Origin: Rodentolepis nana
Taxonomy: Eukaryota > Platyhelminthes > Cestoda > Cyclophyllidea > Hymenolepididae
NCBI GenBank assembly: GCA_900617975.1
Contig: UZAE01015001.1
Location: 1-10,648, forward strand
DNA: 10,648 bases
Direction of reading: 5' to 3'
Below are positions 1-6,928 of this stretch, in pieces. Under the pieces are notes generated by a model. It made no database searches. It saw only the letters and a list, made by a program, of their open reading frames with translations, and was not told where the DNA came from. Position numbers and translations under genes: made by a program. Each line of letters starts with the position of its first letter. The first letter of the stretch is position 1.

Positions 1-171
1 ACTTCGGTGTCCAGCCCTAAAGACAACGACGAAAACCTAGAGATACTGGGAAGCAGGAAGACAGATAATGAACTGCTATTAATTAACTGCTATAAATGTA
101 CCCCCCACTCATGTGGAAAGCTGAAGTCAACTAAGGGGCTAATGATAAACATCATAAAGCCTGCCATTTGA
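1..171 (+). CDS. Possible 3' part of a coding exon running into a retroposon fragment (partial)
   Basis: Reading frame 1 is open from the first base of the window to a TGA at 169-171, 56 codons, while the other two forward frames are stopped within the first 45 bases. The first 26 codons or so encode a hydrophilic, charged peptide (begins TSVSSPKDNDENLEILGS) and this part is less AT-rich than what follows. From about base 101 the frame runs through the 3' fragment of the SINE-like element, which supplies the stop codon. There is no start codon at the beginning, so any gene would extend upstream of the window. I do not recognise the peptide. A chance open frame is quite possible, because the stretch is short and no strong splice site marks its boundary. 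Confidence 0.25.
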   Translation, partial: TSVSSPKDNDENLEILGSRKTDNELLLINCYKCTPHSCGKLKSTKGLMINIIKPAI

Positions 172-177
172 AATAAC
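101..177 (+). mobile_element. SINE-like retroposon, 3' fragment (copy 1a)
   Basis: This matches the last 75 or so bases of the family in the sense direction: the C-rich stretch, CTGAAGTCAACTAA, GGGCTAATGATAA, then CCTGCCATTTGAAATAA. Everything upstream of the C-rich stretch is missing, so it is 5'-truncated, which is common for copies made by target-primed reverse transcription. Its tail was the landing site of the copy at 184-487, which lies in the opposite orientation, so the two sit tail to tail. Confidence 0.75.
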
Positions 178-183
178 AATATT
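170..183. repeat. Target-site duplication, left copy, of the retroposon at 184-487
   Basis: GAAATAACAATATT here matches GAAATAATAATATT at 488-501 in 13 of 14 positions. The left copy overlaps the tail of the 101-177 fragment, showing that the 184-487 copy inserted into that tail. Confidence 0.7.
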
Positions 184-487
184 TATTTATATTTATATCA
201 AATGGCAGGCATTCTGATAGTTATCATTAGCCCTTTAGTCGACTTCAGGCTTCACAGAGGGGAAGAAACATCAGAGTGAAAAAGTCGAGAGGGGGGAGAC
301 AGAAGAGTGCTTCAAAGACGAAGGTAGGAAAAAGGTGAGGTGAGTACAGTGAATAGTCGAATATGACATACGATGGGGTGAGGGTAGTTTGAAGTCAGAA
401 GTCAACTGCCGGTTAATAGACTTTTTTGCCGTATGAATATACGTTGCCCAGGGTGCACCACGTGGAGGTAAGTCTATCGCACATCCC
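184..487 (-). mobile_element. SINE-like retroposon, near full length (copy 1b)
   Basis: Sense is on the minus strand. On the plus strand the copy reads from the reversed tail (TTTATTTATATTTATATC) and AAATGGCAGGC through to GGTGCACCACGTGGAGGTAAGTCTATCGC at the other end. It is about 304 bp and contains all the blocks shared by the family. It is flanked by 14-bp direct repeats (170-183 and 488-501, one mismatch), so the boundaries are well supported. The conserved E-box CACGTG is at 459-464, and the antisense splice-donor-like GAG/GTAAGT is at 465-473. No terminal inverted repeats and no polymerase III B box (GGTTCGANNCC type) are visible. Confidence 0.88.
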
Positions 488-501
488 GAAATAATAATAT
501 T
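488..501. repeat. Target-site duplication, right copy, of the retroposon at 184-487
   Basis: GAAATAATAATATT pairs with 170-183, with one C/T difference. It starts immediately after the element's 5' terminus. Confidence 0.7.
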
Positions 502-676
502 AATTTTTTAATATTACGTATAAAACCTAATTTTCTGAGCAAAATGCTCAACTAAGTCAAATCCTTCAAAGTTGGTTGAAATTCTACCCACTTTAAACTT
601 TGGATTGTAATTTTTATGCGAAATCTAACGTTTGTGTAGCATTGTAACGCGCTTATTTGAAAATTTTCGAAATTCT

Positions 677-931
677 TTATCGATTTATCACAATGCTTCT
701 GAATGCCGCATAGTAAGTTTCTACCACTGGATCAGCTTTGCAGTTGAGTGACTTGCCTATTAATCTCACTGGACCAAAGCATTCGGTTTCTCCTTCATTG
801 TGAAGGCTTACTATTGTCCCTTCAACTGTAAACAAACCGTCAGCCCCTCCTCTTCTCCTTATCCTATTGAGGTAATATTTTAGAAGTATTGATGATCTTT
901 CATTATCATTAATCAATTCAATTGATAAGCC
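677..931 (-). CDS. Possible terminal coding exon, unrecognised protein
   Basis: The minus strand carries an 89-codon open frame from an ATG at 946 to a TAA at 677. The peptide looks protein-like: mixed composition, a basic run (YYLNRIRRRGG) near residues 24-34, then alternating hydrophobic and polar residues (GLFTVEGTIVSLHNEGETEC). Just upstream on the minus strand are ACTAAC (branch-point-like), a TTTT run, and GTAGTTCAG/GG. An acceptor there would start the exon at 931 in phase 0, giving 84 residues plus stop. There is an in-frame TAA four codons before the ATG, so the frame is either a tiny independent ORF or a spliced last exon. No canonical AATAAA follows within about 100 bases. I do not recognise a family, and chance is not excluded. 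Confidence 0.35.
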   Translation of the reverse strand, partial: GLSIELINDNERSSILLKYYLNRIRRRGGADGLFTVEGTIVSLHNEGETECFGPVRLIGKSLNCKADPVVETYYAAFRSIVINR

Positions 932-946
932 CTGAACTACCTTCAT

Positions 947-2639
947 CAGTGTTAAAAGTTAGTCTACATGGTCGATGAAGATAATCACCATAGTCACACG
1001 GTTCCTCTTCAGCTAATTTATTCTCTTCTTTATTCCTCCGCGAGTTGAATAATGCTACTAAATTATAGCATATTGAACATCATGTTTATAGCTAAGTCAT
1101 CCCGATTATAACAACACGCAGGCAATCTTGAAACCAAAAAATTTAAATTGTGTTATACAAAATAGTATCGAACGTTTCTGCCTGGTGTATGGTTCAATAA
1201 GTAGTAATTGCATAAGTTGGACTTTTCGATACCAATTCGCAATAGCGTGCTTATTGCAAATGGATGCTCAGCATAGCAGTCACACAAATACCCTCAAATC
1301 TGAGCCCAATCGGAAGTAAAGCCACAAACAACCAAACACGAAGGTCTTGTGGTCTTTTCTACTTCCATAGAAAAATTTCCCATTTCAAAAGTAATGTTAT
1401 AATTTCACTGTTCACGTATAAGTGAATTTTTATGTCCCAATTTAATATTTTTGAACTAAATATAGTTAAGCAACTTGCTAAAAGTCTCTGTGCCGTAGAA
1501 TAGCTGTAAAAATAGGACATCGTAGTTGTTTAAGTCGGCTTATTTCTTGAAAATGGATAAAGTGATTTATTAAACTGCTCGAACGCCTAAAGTCCTGATT
1601 ATAATTTACTGATCTTAGTAAAAGAAAATGACTGTTTTTCATACACCCAGTTAATTTATTGAAGCTAGGTTTTTATAAGAACGAAAGTTGCAATTCATAC
1701 TTCAATAATTAATAGTGGCTGATTTTGTTCTTATTTAATTGGTTAAGTTTAATTACCTTCTCTCGTATTTATGAATAGTTTAAAATGCTGGACTACTCTT
1801 TCCCCTATCTCAAAATAACTTTTCTTATGAAAATGGATTACTTAAATTTGTCGTTTTCTGTCATTTTTAGTTGCCTAGATTTTATCTAATTTCTGTCAGG
1901 AATTAATCAAGCTCATATCATTTGATCCAACTTTTCAACATTTAATTATAATTTCTATGGGAAGGATGAGCACTTTTTATCCAATTTTTTTAATTAATAC
2001 AGCCTGATTTGATTAAGACATTAGATTTGTGAGTGAATGAACAGCTAAAAATTGTTTAAAAAATTTAGGCTTCTCAGTTTGTGAAATCTTTTGGGTATGT
2101 TTATATTTCAGGTGAAATGCAAATGTGTTAATGTTCAATACAATGACGAAAGTTGTGATTTCGTCGAAAGTGAAAATTGGAACATGGGAACGTTTTGAAT
2201 TGAAGCTCGCGTGTAAACAACGGAAATTTGCAGAATCTGGGGAAAAAATGGTCCGAAGAGTTGCGTGATTTTGTCATTCAATAATACAATTCGCGTTCCA
2301 TTTTTCTTTGATTATAGTACTTTTTTACAAGACTGAAGATCGCGGTTTCTTTTACCACGCCTTGCTTCCATTGTCACCTCTTCTTGACACAAACACACAC
2401 ACACAAACGCACCCAGGGTCATTTATCCCAAAATATTTTTAGGGGCTGAATTAACTAGAGTCTCTATTATAGCCTTGGCAGCAATTGTAATAACAATGCG
2501 TAAATTCAAAAGTTTTGTGGCAAATTCAAATCGAATTCGGAGTGAACTATCAGTTGTACTGCTTAAGTGTTGCAACCATTACTACTGTAGCGGATTGCTA
2601 CCTTAGTAAAGCCTGACTGACTCAGAAATCTCTATGGCA
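947..2639. other. AT-rich stretch with no supported gene
   Basis: About 1.7 kb without a convincing open frame on either strand and without any copy of the SINE-like element, the longest element-free stretch in the window. A 63-codon frame near 1128-1319 begins at TTG, has no flanking signals and is not believed. A short CA-rich microsatellite lies near 2387-2412. Otherwise I see only AT-rich sequence with poly-T and poly-A runs, consistent with intergenic or intronic DNA. Confidence 0.6.
2387..2412. repeat. Imperfect (CA)n microsatellite
   Basis: The core CACACACACACA, about six to seven dinucleotides, is flanked by interrupted CA and AAAC units (ACACAAACACAC on the left, ACAAACGCACCC on the right). 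Confidence 0.8.
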
Positions 2640-3197
2640 GATTCTCCAACATCTAGCTAGACTCCCAGAACCAGTTAAGCTATAGCCCAGCTATGAAAGG
2701 AAACAGACGTGTAGCACGGAGCACGTTTACTCAGGACGTATATTGCGGTTCAAGTGTGTACACGCAGAGAGCTACTCATGATCAGGATGGGGGATTAGGT
2801 TAAACAGAGGTTAATGATTGGTCACTGTTAGTACGGTCGCTGCACACAGAGTTGTACGGCCGCACCTCCCAATCCTGGCGAGCAGACATGCAGGCATACG
2901 ATGACGCACACAGCGATAACGTGTCCCACACTACTATTAAGTTATACTTCTTTCTGTGGAGCCGAATTCTAGTAAACGCATCTCATTTTATGGTGCAATA
3001 TAGTGAATTGAGGCCAAGATTATTATTTCGCATAAAAATTTGCTTTGCTTGCCATTGTTTCAAAATAAAACACAGGGAATAATAAGGCTATATTATTTAA
3101 TCCATCGATCTTAATGCTGTGGGAGTCAGCCTGCAGATTATTCTTGTTGAAATCGACACTTTTGATGATCTACGTACATTCCAGTAAATGAGAAGAG
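2640..3197. repeat. 558-bp segment X, identical to 6987-7544 (contig end overlap)
   Basis: The segment begins GATTCTCCAACATCTAG and ends GTAAATGAGAAGAG directly against the n at 3198. The same 558 bases appear at 6987-7544, directly after the n at 6986. Because one copy ends and the other starts exactly at a gap character, this is most simply the same locus assembled at the edge of two contigs. The segment is less AT-rich than its surroundings in its middle part. It contains a 76-codon frame (2852-3082) that starts at TTG, has no ATG near its beginning, and is not supported as a gene. I do not recognise the segment as a known element. Confidence 0.9.
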
Positions 3198-3198
3198 N
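3198..3198. other. Assembly gap (single n)
   Basis: A single n separates contig piece A from a 43-base piece. A gap of one base is typical of a scaffolder that estimated a zero or negative gap length. Confidence 0.95.
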
Positions 3199-3241
3199 TT
3201 TTTGTCTTATGAGTATACATTGCCCAGGGTGCACCACGTGG
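3199..3241 (-). mobile_element. SINE-like retroposon fragment isolated between two gaps (piece B)
   Basis: These 43 bases are identical to 4139-4181, part of the conserved 5' region of the element (reversed: TTTTTGTCTTATGAG to GCACCACGTGG). They are bounded by n on both sides, so this is a stub of a copy the assembler could not resolve. A fuller minus-sense copy probably belongs here. Confidence 0.85.
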
Positions 3242-3242
3242 N
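3242..3242. other. Assembly gap (single n)
   Basis: Separates the 43-base retroposon stub from contig piece C. Confidence 0.95.
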
Positions 3243-3293
3243 CTACTTCTAAATTTTTATTAAAAAATTATTATAATTTTGCTAAGAAGACCG

Positions 3294-3448
3294 CTACAAT
3301 TCAAGTGATGCGATTGGACTGAAACTGCTGGTCGTCAAGAGCCACAGCTTAGAAAGGAAACTAGATTTCACAGTTTTAGGTAGATCTTTCTTCCTCGCAT
3401 TTCTTCCTCCAAATCCAAGGCGCTGTTGTTCAAAGGTGGGTTTTTTTT
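3294..3448 (-). CDS. Possible terminal exon or gene fragment with a GFGG-basic motif
   Basis: On the minus strand TTTATCTTTTCCTAG is a good splice-acceptor match with a pyrimidine tract, ending at 3449. From there an open frame of about 50 codons runs to a TAG at 3294, with the readable segment KKPTFEQQRLGFGGRNARKK followed by a Lys/Thr/Ser-rich stretch. The open frame extends upstream to an ATG at 3536 (80 codons in all). The GFGG plus basic residues weakly recalls the C-terminal region of EBP2-type nucleolar ribosome-biogenesis proteins, but I cannot confirm this by eye. It may be a real last exon, a decayed fragment, or chance. Confidence 0.22.
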
Positions 3449-3557
3449 CTAGGAAAAGATAAATTGAGTTATGCAAAATTAGTGGTTTCATGACCGAGAT
3501 TTCCCAAATTTCGCAAAATCCCATGCCTTCCCTCATTAAATGCTCCTTTAGCTACTA

Positions 3558-3602
3558 GGCCCTCGTTGGCGCAATCATATCGCCGATGCCTTCCACTTAA
3601 TC
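3558..3602 (+). other. Weak tRNA-like stretch (5' half of a Met-type tRNA?)
   Basis: GCCCTCGTTGGCGCAATCAT resembles the acceptor/D-arm start of a eukaryotic elongator methionine tRNA (GCCTCGTTAGCGCAG). Further on, ACTTAATCT loosely recalls the anticodon region. There is no intact B box and no closing acceptor stem, so it is not a functional tRNA. It could be a decayed tRNA pseudogene or the head of a tRNA-derived SINE, or coincidence. Confidence 0.2.
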
Positions 3603-3699
3603 TAATTAATTTGACCGTCCAAGTAGTTGGGGAAATTAGTTAAATTACTAGAATACCGGTTTACTTAAAAGCTCCTTGGCAAAATATGATTTAAAGTAA

Positions 3700-3711
3700 A
3701 TATCTCAACAT
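3700..3711. repeat. Target-site duplication, left copy, of the retroposon at 3712-4203
   Basis: ATATCTCAACAT matches ATGTCTCAACAT at 4204-4215 with one mismatch; nine bases (TCTCAACAT) are exact. Confidence 0.7.
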
Positions 3712-4203
3712 TTATTTATTTCAAATGGCAGGCGTTTTGATAGCCATCATTAGCCATATAGCTGACTTCGAACTTTACAGCGGGAATGTTCATCAAAGTA
3801 GTAGAAAGTCGAGGGGTGGGGAACAGAACAGAGGGAAGATTAATCAGAGTAGCAGAAAGTCGAGGGGTGGGGAAGAGAAGCTCATCAAAGTAGCAGAAAG
3901 TCGAAGGGTGGGGAACAGAAGGAAGTAGCAGAAAGTCGAGGGGTGGGGAACAGAAGAGCGATAAATAGTAGAAAGTCGAGGGGTGGGGAACAGAAGAGCG
4001 ATTCAATGATGCCCAAAGAGACAGACAGGTGCAAAGGTAGAGGAACAGGTAAGGTGAGTGCTGTGAAAGTGGTGGAATGTGACATACAGTGGGGTGATGG
4101 TAGTTTGAAGTCAGAAGTCAACTGTCAGCTAATAGACTTTTTTGTCTTATGAGTATACATTGCCCAGGGTGCACCACGTGGGGGTAAGTCTATCGTACAC
4201 CCT
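3712..4203 (-). mobile_element. SINE-like retroposon with internal tandem expansion (copy 3)
   Basis: Sense is minus. It has the family tail and AAATGGCAGGC at the left, and GGTGCACCACGTGGGGGTAAGTC at the right. At about 492 bp it is far longer than the usual 300-330 bp because the block AGAAAGTCGAGGGGTGGGGA is present five times (3796-3999). Flanking 12-bp direct repeats at 3700-3711 and 4204-4215 bound it. The E-box CACGTG is at 4175-4180, and an antisense donor-like GGG/GTAAGT has its GT at 4184-4185. Open frames on both strands here (for example 3716-4006) are by-products of the tandem array and show repeated motifs only. Confidence 0.88.
3796..3999. repeat. Five imperfect tandem units inside copy 3
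   Basis: The unit core GTAGCAGAAAGTCGAGGGGT followed by GGGGAACAGAA recurs with AGAAAGTCG starting at 3803, 3854, 3895, 3930 and 3970. Spacings are 51, 41, 35 and 40 bases. The linkers differ in length and sequence (ACAGAGGGAAGATTAATCA, CTCATCAAA, GGA, AGAGCGATAAATA). Other copies of the family have a single version of this block. Confidence 0.9.
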
Positions 4204-4215
4204 ATGTCTCAACAT
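4204..4215. repeat. Target-site duplication, right copy, of the retroposon at 3712-4203
   Basis: ATGTCTCAACAT, paired with 3700-3711. Confidence 0.7.
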
Positions 4216-4579
4216 AGTTTTTGCTAACCTACTGTTTTCTTCAAAATAATTTTCCAAATGACCACTTCATTTTAAGAATGATATCCTCTTATAATGCCAT
4301 GGAACGGAAGCATTTTTTGAGGTAGGAACCGAATTCCCCAACTGTTCTACCCATCTTCGAAATTTGAATTTTCAACTGAACTTTGACTAACAGGTTCTTC
4401 ACGCGTCTTAACGCTAGCAAAGTGGTATACTGATGCTGTTGATCCAAGGAATAGACAATTTACTTATATTTTGGGCCAGCTATTTTTACTTTAAAATACC
4501 ACCTAAAATGGCGATAGAAATAACAATGAAAAATGCTTGAATAATTGTGGCTATTTCCAATAGTATTACTTCTCTAAAT
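4216..4579. other. AT-rich spacer, no gene seen
   Basis: About 360 bases between an opposite-facing pair of retroposons. I see no convincing open frame, no RNA gene and no clear repeat. Confidence 0.5.
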
Positions 4580-4870
4580 CCACGTGGTGCACCCTGGAGA
4601 ATGTGCACTCATACGTCCAAAACGTCTATTAACCGGCATTTGACTTGTGACTTCAAACCACCATGGCCCTACTGCTTGCCCTCCACAACTTACCTTTTTC
4701 TCTACCGTTGTGTCTGTCTGCATCTTTTACATCTGTGAATCGCTCTTCTGTACCCCACCCCTCGACTTTCTTCTACTTTGGTGAACCTTCCCTCTGTGGA
4801 GCCTGAAGTCAGCTAAATGGCTAATGATAGCTATCAAAACGCCTGTCATTTGAAATAAATAAATAAATAA
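4580..4870 (+). mobile_element. SINE-like retroposon, 5'-truncated (copy 4)
   Basis: It starts at CCACGTGGTGCACCCTGG, lacking the GGGTGTGCGATAGACTTACC terminus, and ends in a clean (AAAT)n tail of about five units (4853-4870), directly followed by ATGTTATGGC. It is diverged from the other copies in its first third (GAGAATGTGCACTCATACGTCC) but has the full middle and 3' blocks. No flanking duplication is evident, which is consistent with truncation or decay. The E-box is at 4581-4586. The tail provides AATAAA hexamers on the plus strand. Confidence 0.85.
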
Positions 4871-5070
4871 ATGTTATGGCATTGAGTGTACTGGATTACT
4901 ATCCATATACATCTTCCTATTTGCCGTCATTCCGTTCAATAAGATTCAAGTCCTCATGGAATATTTGGAGTCACCTAGGCATATGGAATCGTGTTTGAAC
5001 AAACAGTGTCTCTCATAATACTTCCCAGTTTAATAAGGCTTCTATAATCTCTTTAACCTTCCAGGAGTGA

Positions 5071-5267
5071 TGTCATATTCGACCACCTTCACAGTGCTCG
5101 CCTTACCTTTTTCTTTACCTTTGTGTCTGTCTCTTTAACACCTCTGAATCACTATTCTGTTCCCCAACTCCAATTGTTGTGACTTTGTCCGTTCCTTCTC
5201 TCTATGAAGCTCGAAGTCAACTAAAGGATTAATGATGACTTCCATAAATCTGCCATTTGATATAAAT
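5071..5267 (+). mobile_element. SINE-like retroposon, 5'-truncated (copy 5)
   Basis: It begins at TGTCATATTCGACCACCTTC and keeps only the middle and 3' blocks (TTTGTGTCTGTCTCTTTAA, GAAGTCAACTAAAGG, CTGCCATTTGATATAAAT). The 5' 110 or so bases are absent. Its tail is degenerate (ATATAAATCAATTATTTC), and no flanking duplication is visible. It is among the more diverged copies. Confidence 0.8.
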
Positions 5268-5896
5268 CAATTATTTCTTTACAAGCATTTTTTATCATTT
5301 CCTAACATTTAAAGTTGCCCTAATAGTTACGTTTAGAAAAAAAATGGTTCTATTTACTTTGCGTTCAATTCCTCCTCCTAAACCCCGAAAATAAAGGAAA
5401 CATCATTTTTATAAATTCAAACCTTGTAAAATTATACAGAACACAAATTTGTTTGAAAGGTCCAAATGTCCTTTGTGCCAGCACTTAGAAAGAGAGAGAG
5501 AGATGGACATCAAATATTCAACTTGAATATTCCTTTCAGCTTTTTGACCAGCATTACTCAATGATATTGATCAACCAAATCACTGAATGAACACGATGAT
5601 TGTAGAACCTGCGACCTATTTGAATTCTGTAGTCGTGTACATTGGCCAATATGCCACCATTATACTCATATTCGTATTCGTAGAATCGTGCAATATTCAT
5701 TGCTATTTTTATCTAAAGTGAACTAATCTGCTAAATAAAGCGTTAAAGTTAGTTTATAAATTTTACTTAATCCAACAATTGTCTAAGGTAGTATTCTAGG
5801 TAAACAACATTGGACTAATTTTTTAAGGTCACGACACCTCCACTAAACTTCTTCCAAGCCAGGATTTCAAGTGCGTGTCAAATATTTACAAGAAAT
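5268..5896. other. AT-rich spacer, no gene seen
   Basis: About 630 bases with no supported coding region. It contains a short (AG)n run near 5488-5503 and otherwise unremarkable AT-rich sequence. Confidence 0.5.
5488..5503. repeat. Short (AG)n microsatellite
   Basis: GAAAGAGAGAGAGAGA, about six uninterrupted AG dinucleotides. Confidence 0.75.
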
Positions 5897-5906
5897 AATG
5901 TTAATC
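5897..5906. repeat. Target-site duplication, left copy, of the retroposon at 5907-6216
   Basis: AATGTTAATC is exactly repeated at 6217-6226 after the element's tail. Confidence 0.65.
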
Positions 5907-6216
5907 AAGTCGGAGTGTGCAATAGACTTACCTCCACGTGGTGCACCCTTGGGCAACGTATACTCATACGGCAAAAAAGTCTATTAACTGGCAGTTGACT
6001 TCTCACTTCAAGCTACCATCACCTCACTCTATGCCACCTTCGACTATTTCACAGTACTCACCTCATCTTTTTCCTACCTTTGTGTTTGAAACACTCTTCT
6101 GTTCCCCCTTCTCGACTTTTTTTCACTTTTATGTTCCATCCCCTCTGTGAAGCCTGAAGTCAACTAAAGGGCTAGTGATAACCATCAAAATGCCTGCCAT
6201 TTGATATAAATAAATA
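5907..6216 (+). mobile_element. SINE-like retroposon, near full length (copy 6)
   Basis: It contains GTGTGCAATAGACTTACC, the CCACGTGGTGCACC block (E-box 5935-5940), the pyrimidine-rich middle, GAAGCCTGAAGTCAACTAAA, CCTGCCATTTGATATAAATA and an AAAT tail. Exact 10-bp direct repeats (5897-5906 and 6217-6226) flank it. Eight bases (AAGTCGGA) lie between the left duplication and the usual start; they are either extra 5' bases added at integration or part of a longer element end. A 70-codon open frame in the element is a by-product of its sequence, and I do not call it a gene. Confidence 0.87.
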
Positions 6217-6226
6217 AATGTTAATC
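6217..6226. repeat. Target-site duplication, right copy, of the retroposon at 5907-6216
   Basis: AATGTTAATC, paired with 5897-5906. Its first A residues cannot be separated from the AAAT tail. Confidence 0.65.
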
Positions 6227-6608
6227 GATATAAATTTCAATAGTTAAAGCAGCTAACTAAGTGCTTGGTAAAAGTGATCTTTTTTGTGCTCTAACAATTT
6301 TTCCCACTGTTTTCCCTAGCTAAGAAGATTCAAGCAAACACATTGAGTGCACTTTTCATGCAAACTTTATGAATATACAAAATTACGAAAGAGAACTATT
6401 CTATGCCATCAGTCATGCAGCACAAAAGTTGAAAGAGGATCAAATGGTGCACTTGGGCATATGTCACAAATGAATGACCTTGGTATGCTATGAGGAATCC
6501 CTTGCTGAATGCAAATGAGATTATTTAAGTGCTAAATCAGTATTCATGTTCAAAATACAAATTGCAGAAGAGCATGGAAAACTAGCTACTATTATTTCAT
6601 AAACACAT
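6227..6608. other. Unique AT-rich spacer, no gene seen
   Basis: About 380 bases without a supported open frame, repeat or RNA gene. Confidence 0.5.
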
Positions 6609-6928
6609 GGGTTGTGCGATAAACTTACCTCCACGTGGTGCACCCTGGGCAACATATACTCATACGGCAAAAAGGTCTATTAACAGGCAGTTGACTTCTG
6701 ACTTCAAACTACCATGGCCCCACTGTATGTCATATTCAACCACTTTCACAGTACTCACCTCACCCTTTACTCTACCTTTTCTACCTTCTTTGAAACACTC
6801 TTCTGCCCCTCCCCTTCTCGAATTGTTTTTACTTTGATGTTCCTCCTCCCCTCTGTGAAGCCTGAATTCAGCTAAAGGGCTAATGATAACCATCAAGACG
6901 CCTGCCATTTGATATAAATAAATAAATA
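6609..6928 (+). mobile_element. SINE-like retroposon, near full length (copy 7)
   Basis: It runs from GGGTTGTGCGATAAACTTACC to CCTGCCATTTGATATAAATAAATAAATA, with all family blocks. The E-box is at 6632-6637. No clear flanking duplication is seen. Its 3' flank holds a 17-base near-palindrome (6931-6947). From base 6621 to the gap at 6986 the sequence is identical to 8323-8687, a contig overlap, so this and the copy at 8323-8630 are most likely one insertion. Open frames on both strands here (76 and 104 codons) lie within the element and are not called as genes. Confidence 0.88.

Noticed and set aside
184..487. DNA transposon or MITE interpretation of the repeat family
   Set aside because: There are no terminal inverted repeats, duplications vary from 10 to 14 bp, one end is a simple-repeat tail, and truncation occurs at the other end. 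All of this favours retroposition.
1128..1319. 63-codon frame on plus strand
   Set aside because: TTG start, no homology recognised, no splice or polyadenylation context; expected by chance.
2852..3082. 76-codon frame in segment X, repeated at 7199-7429
   Set aside because: It begins at TTG rather than ATG, the identity of the two occurrences comes from a contig overlap and not from selection, and no family is recognisable.
3796..3999. CRISPR-like array of five repeats
   Set aside because: Unit spacing is irregular, linkers are short and derived from the element, and the context is an animal retroposon.
3716..4121. Overlapping open frames with repeated FCSPPLDFLL-type motifs inside copy 3
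   Set aside because: They are produced by the tandem G-rich units in the retroposon, on both strands at once.
5938..6150. Similar open frames in several retroposon copies (PPRGAPWATYTHTA-like peptide), also at 6607-6837, 8249-8539 and on the reverse strand at 10185-10427
   Set aside because: The shared peptide reflects shared DNA of a repeat family. The frame breaks at different points in each copy, copies 4, 8 and 9 are disrupted or diverged, and no start context is conserved.
6646..6660. CCTGGGCAACATA identity with part of the primate Alu/7SL right of the B box
   Set aside because: Only 13 bases match, the preceding B box (GGTTCGAGACC) is missing, and the rest of the element bears no resemblance to 7SL RNA.
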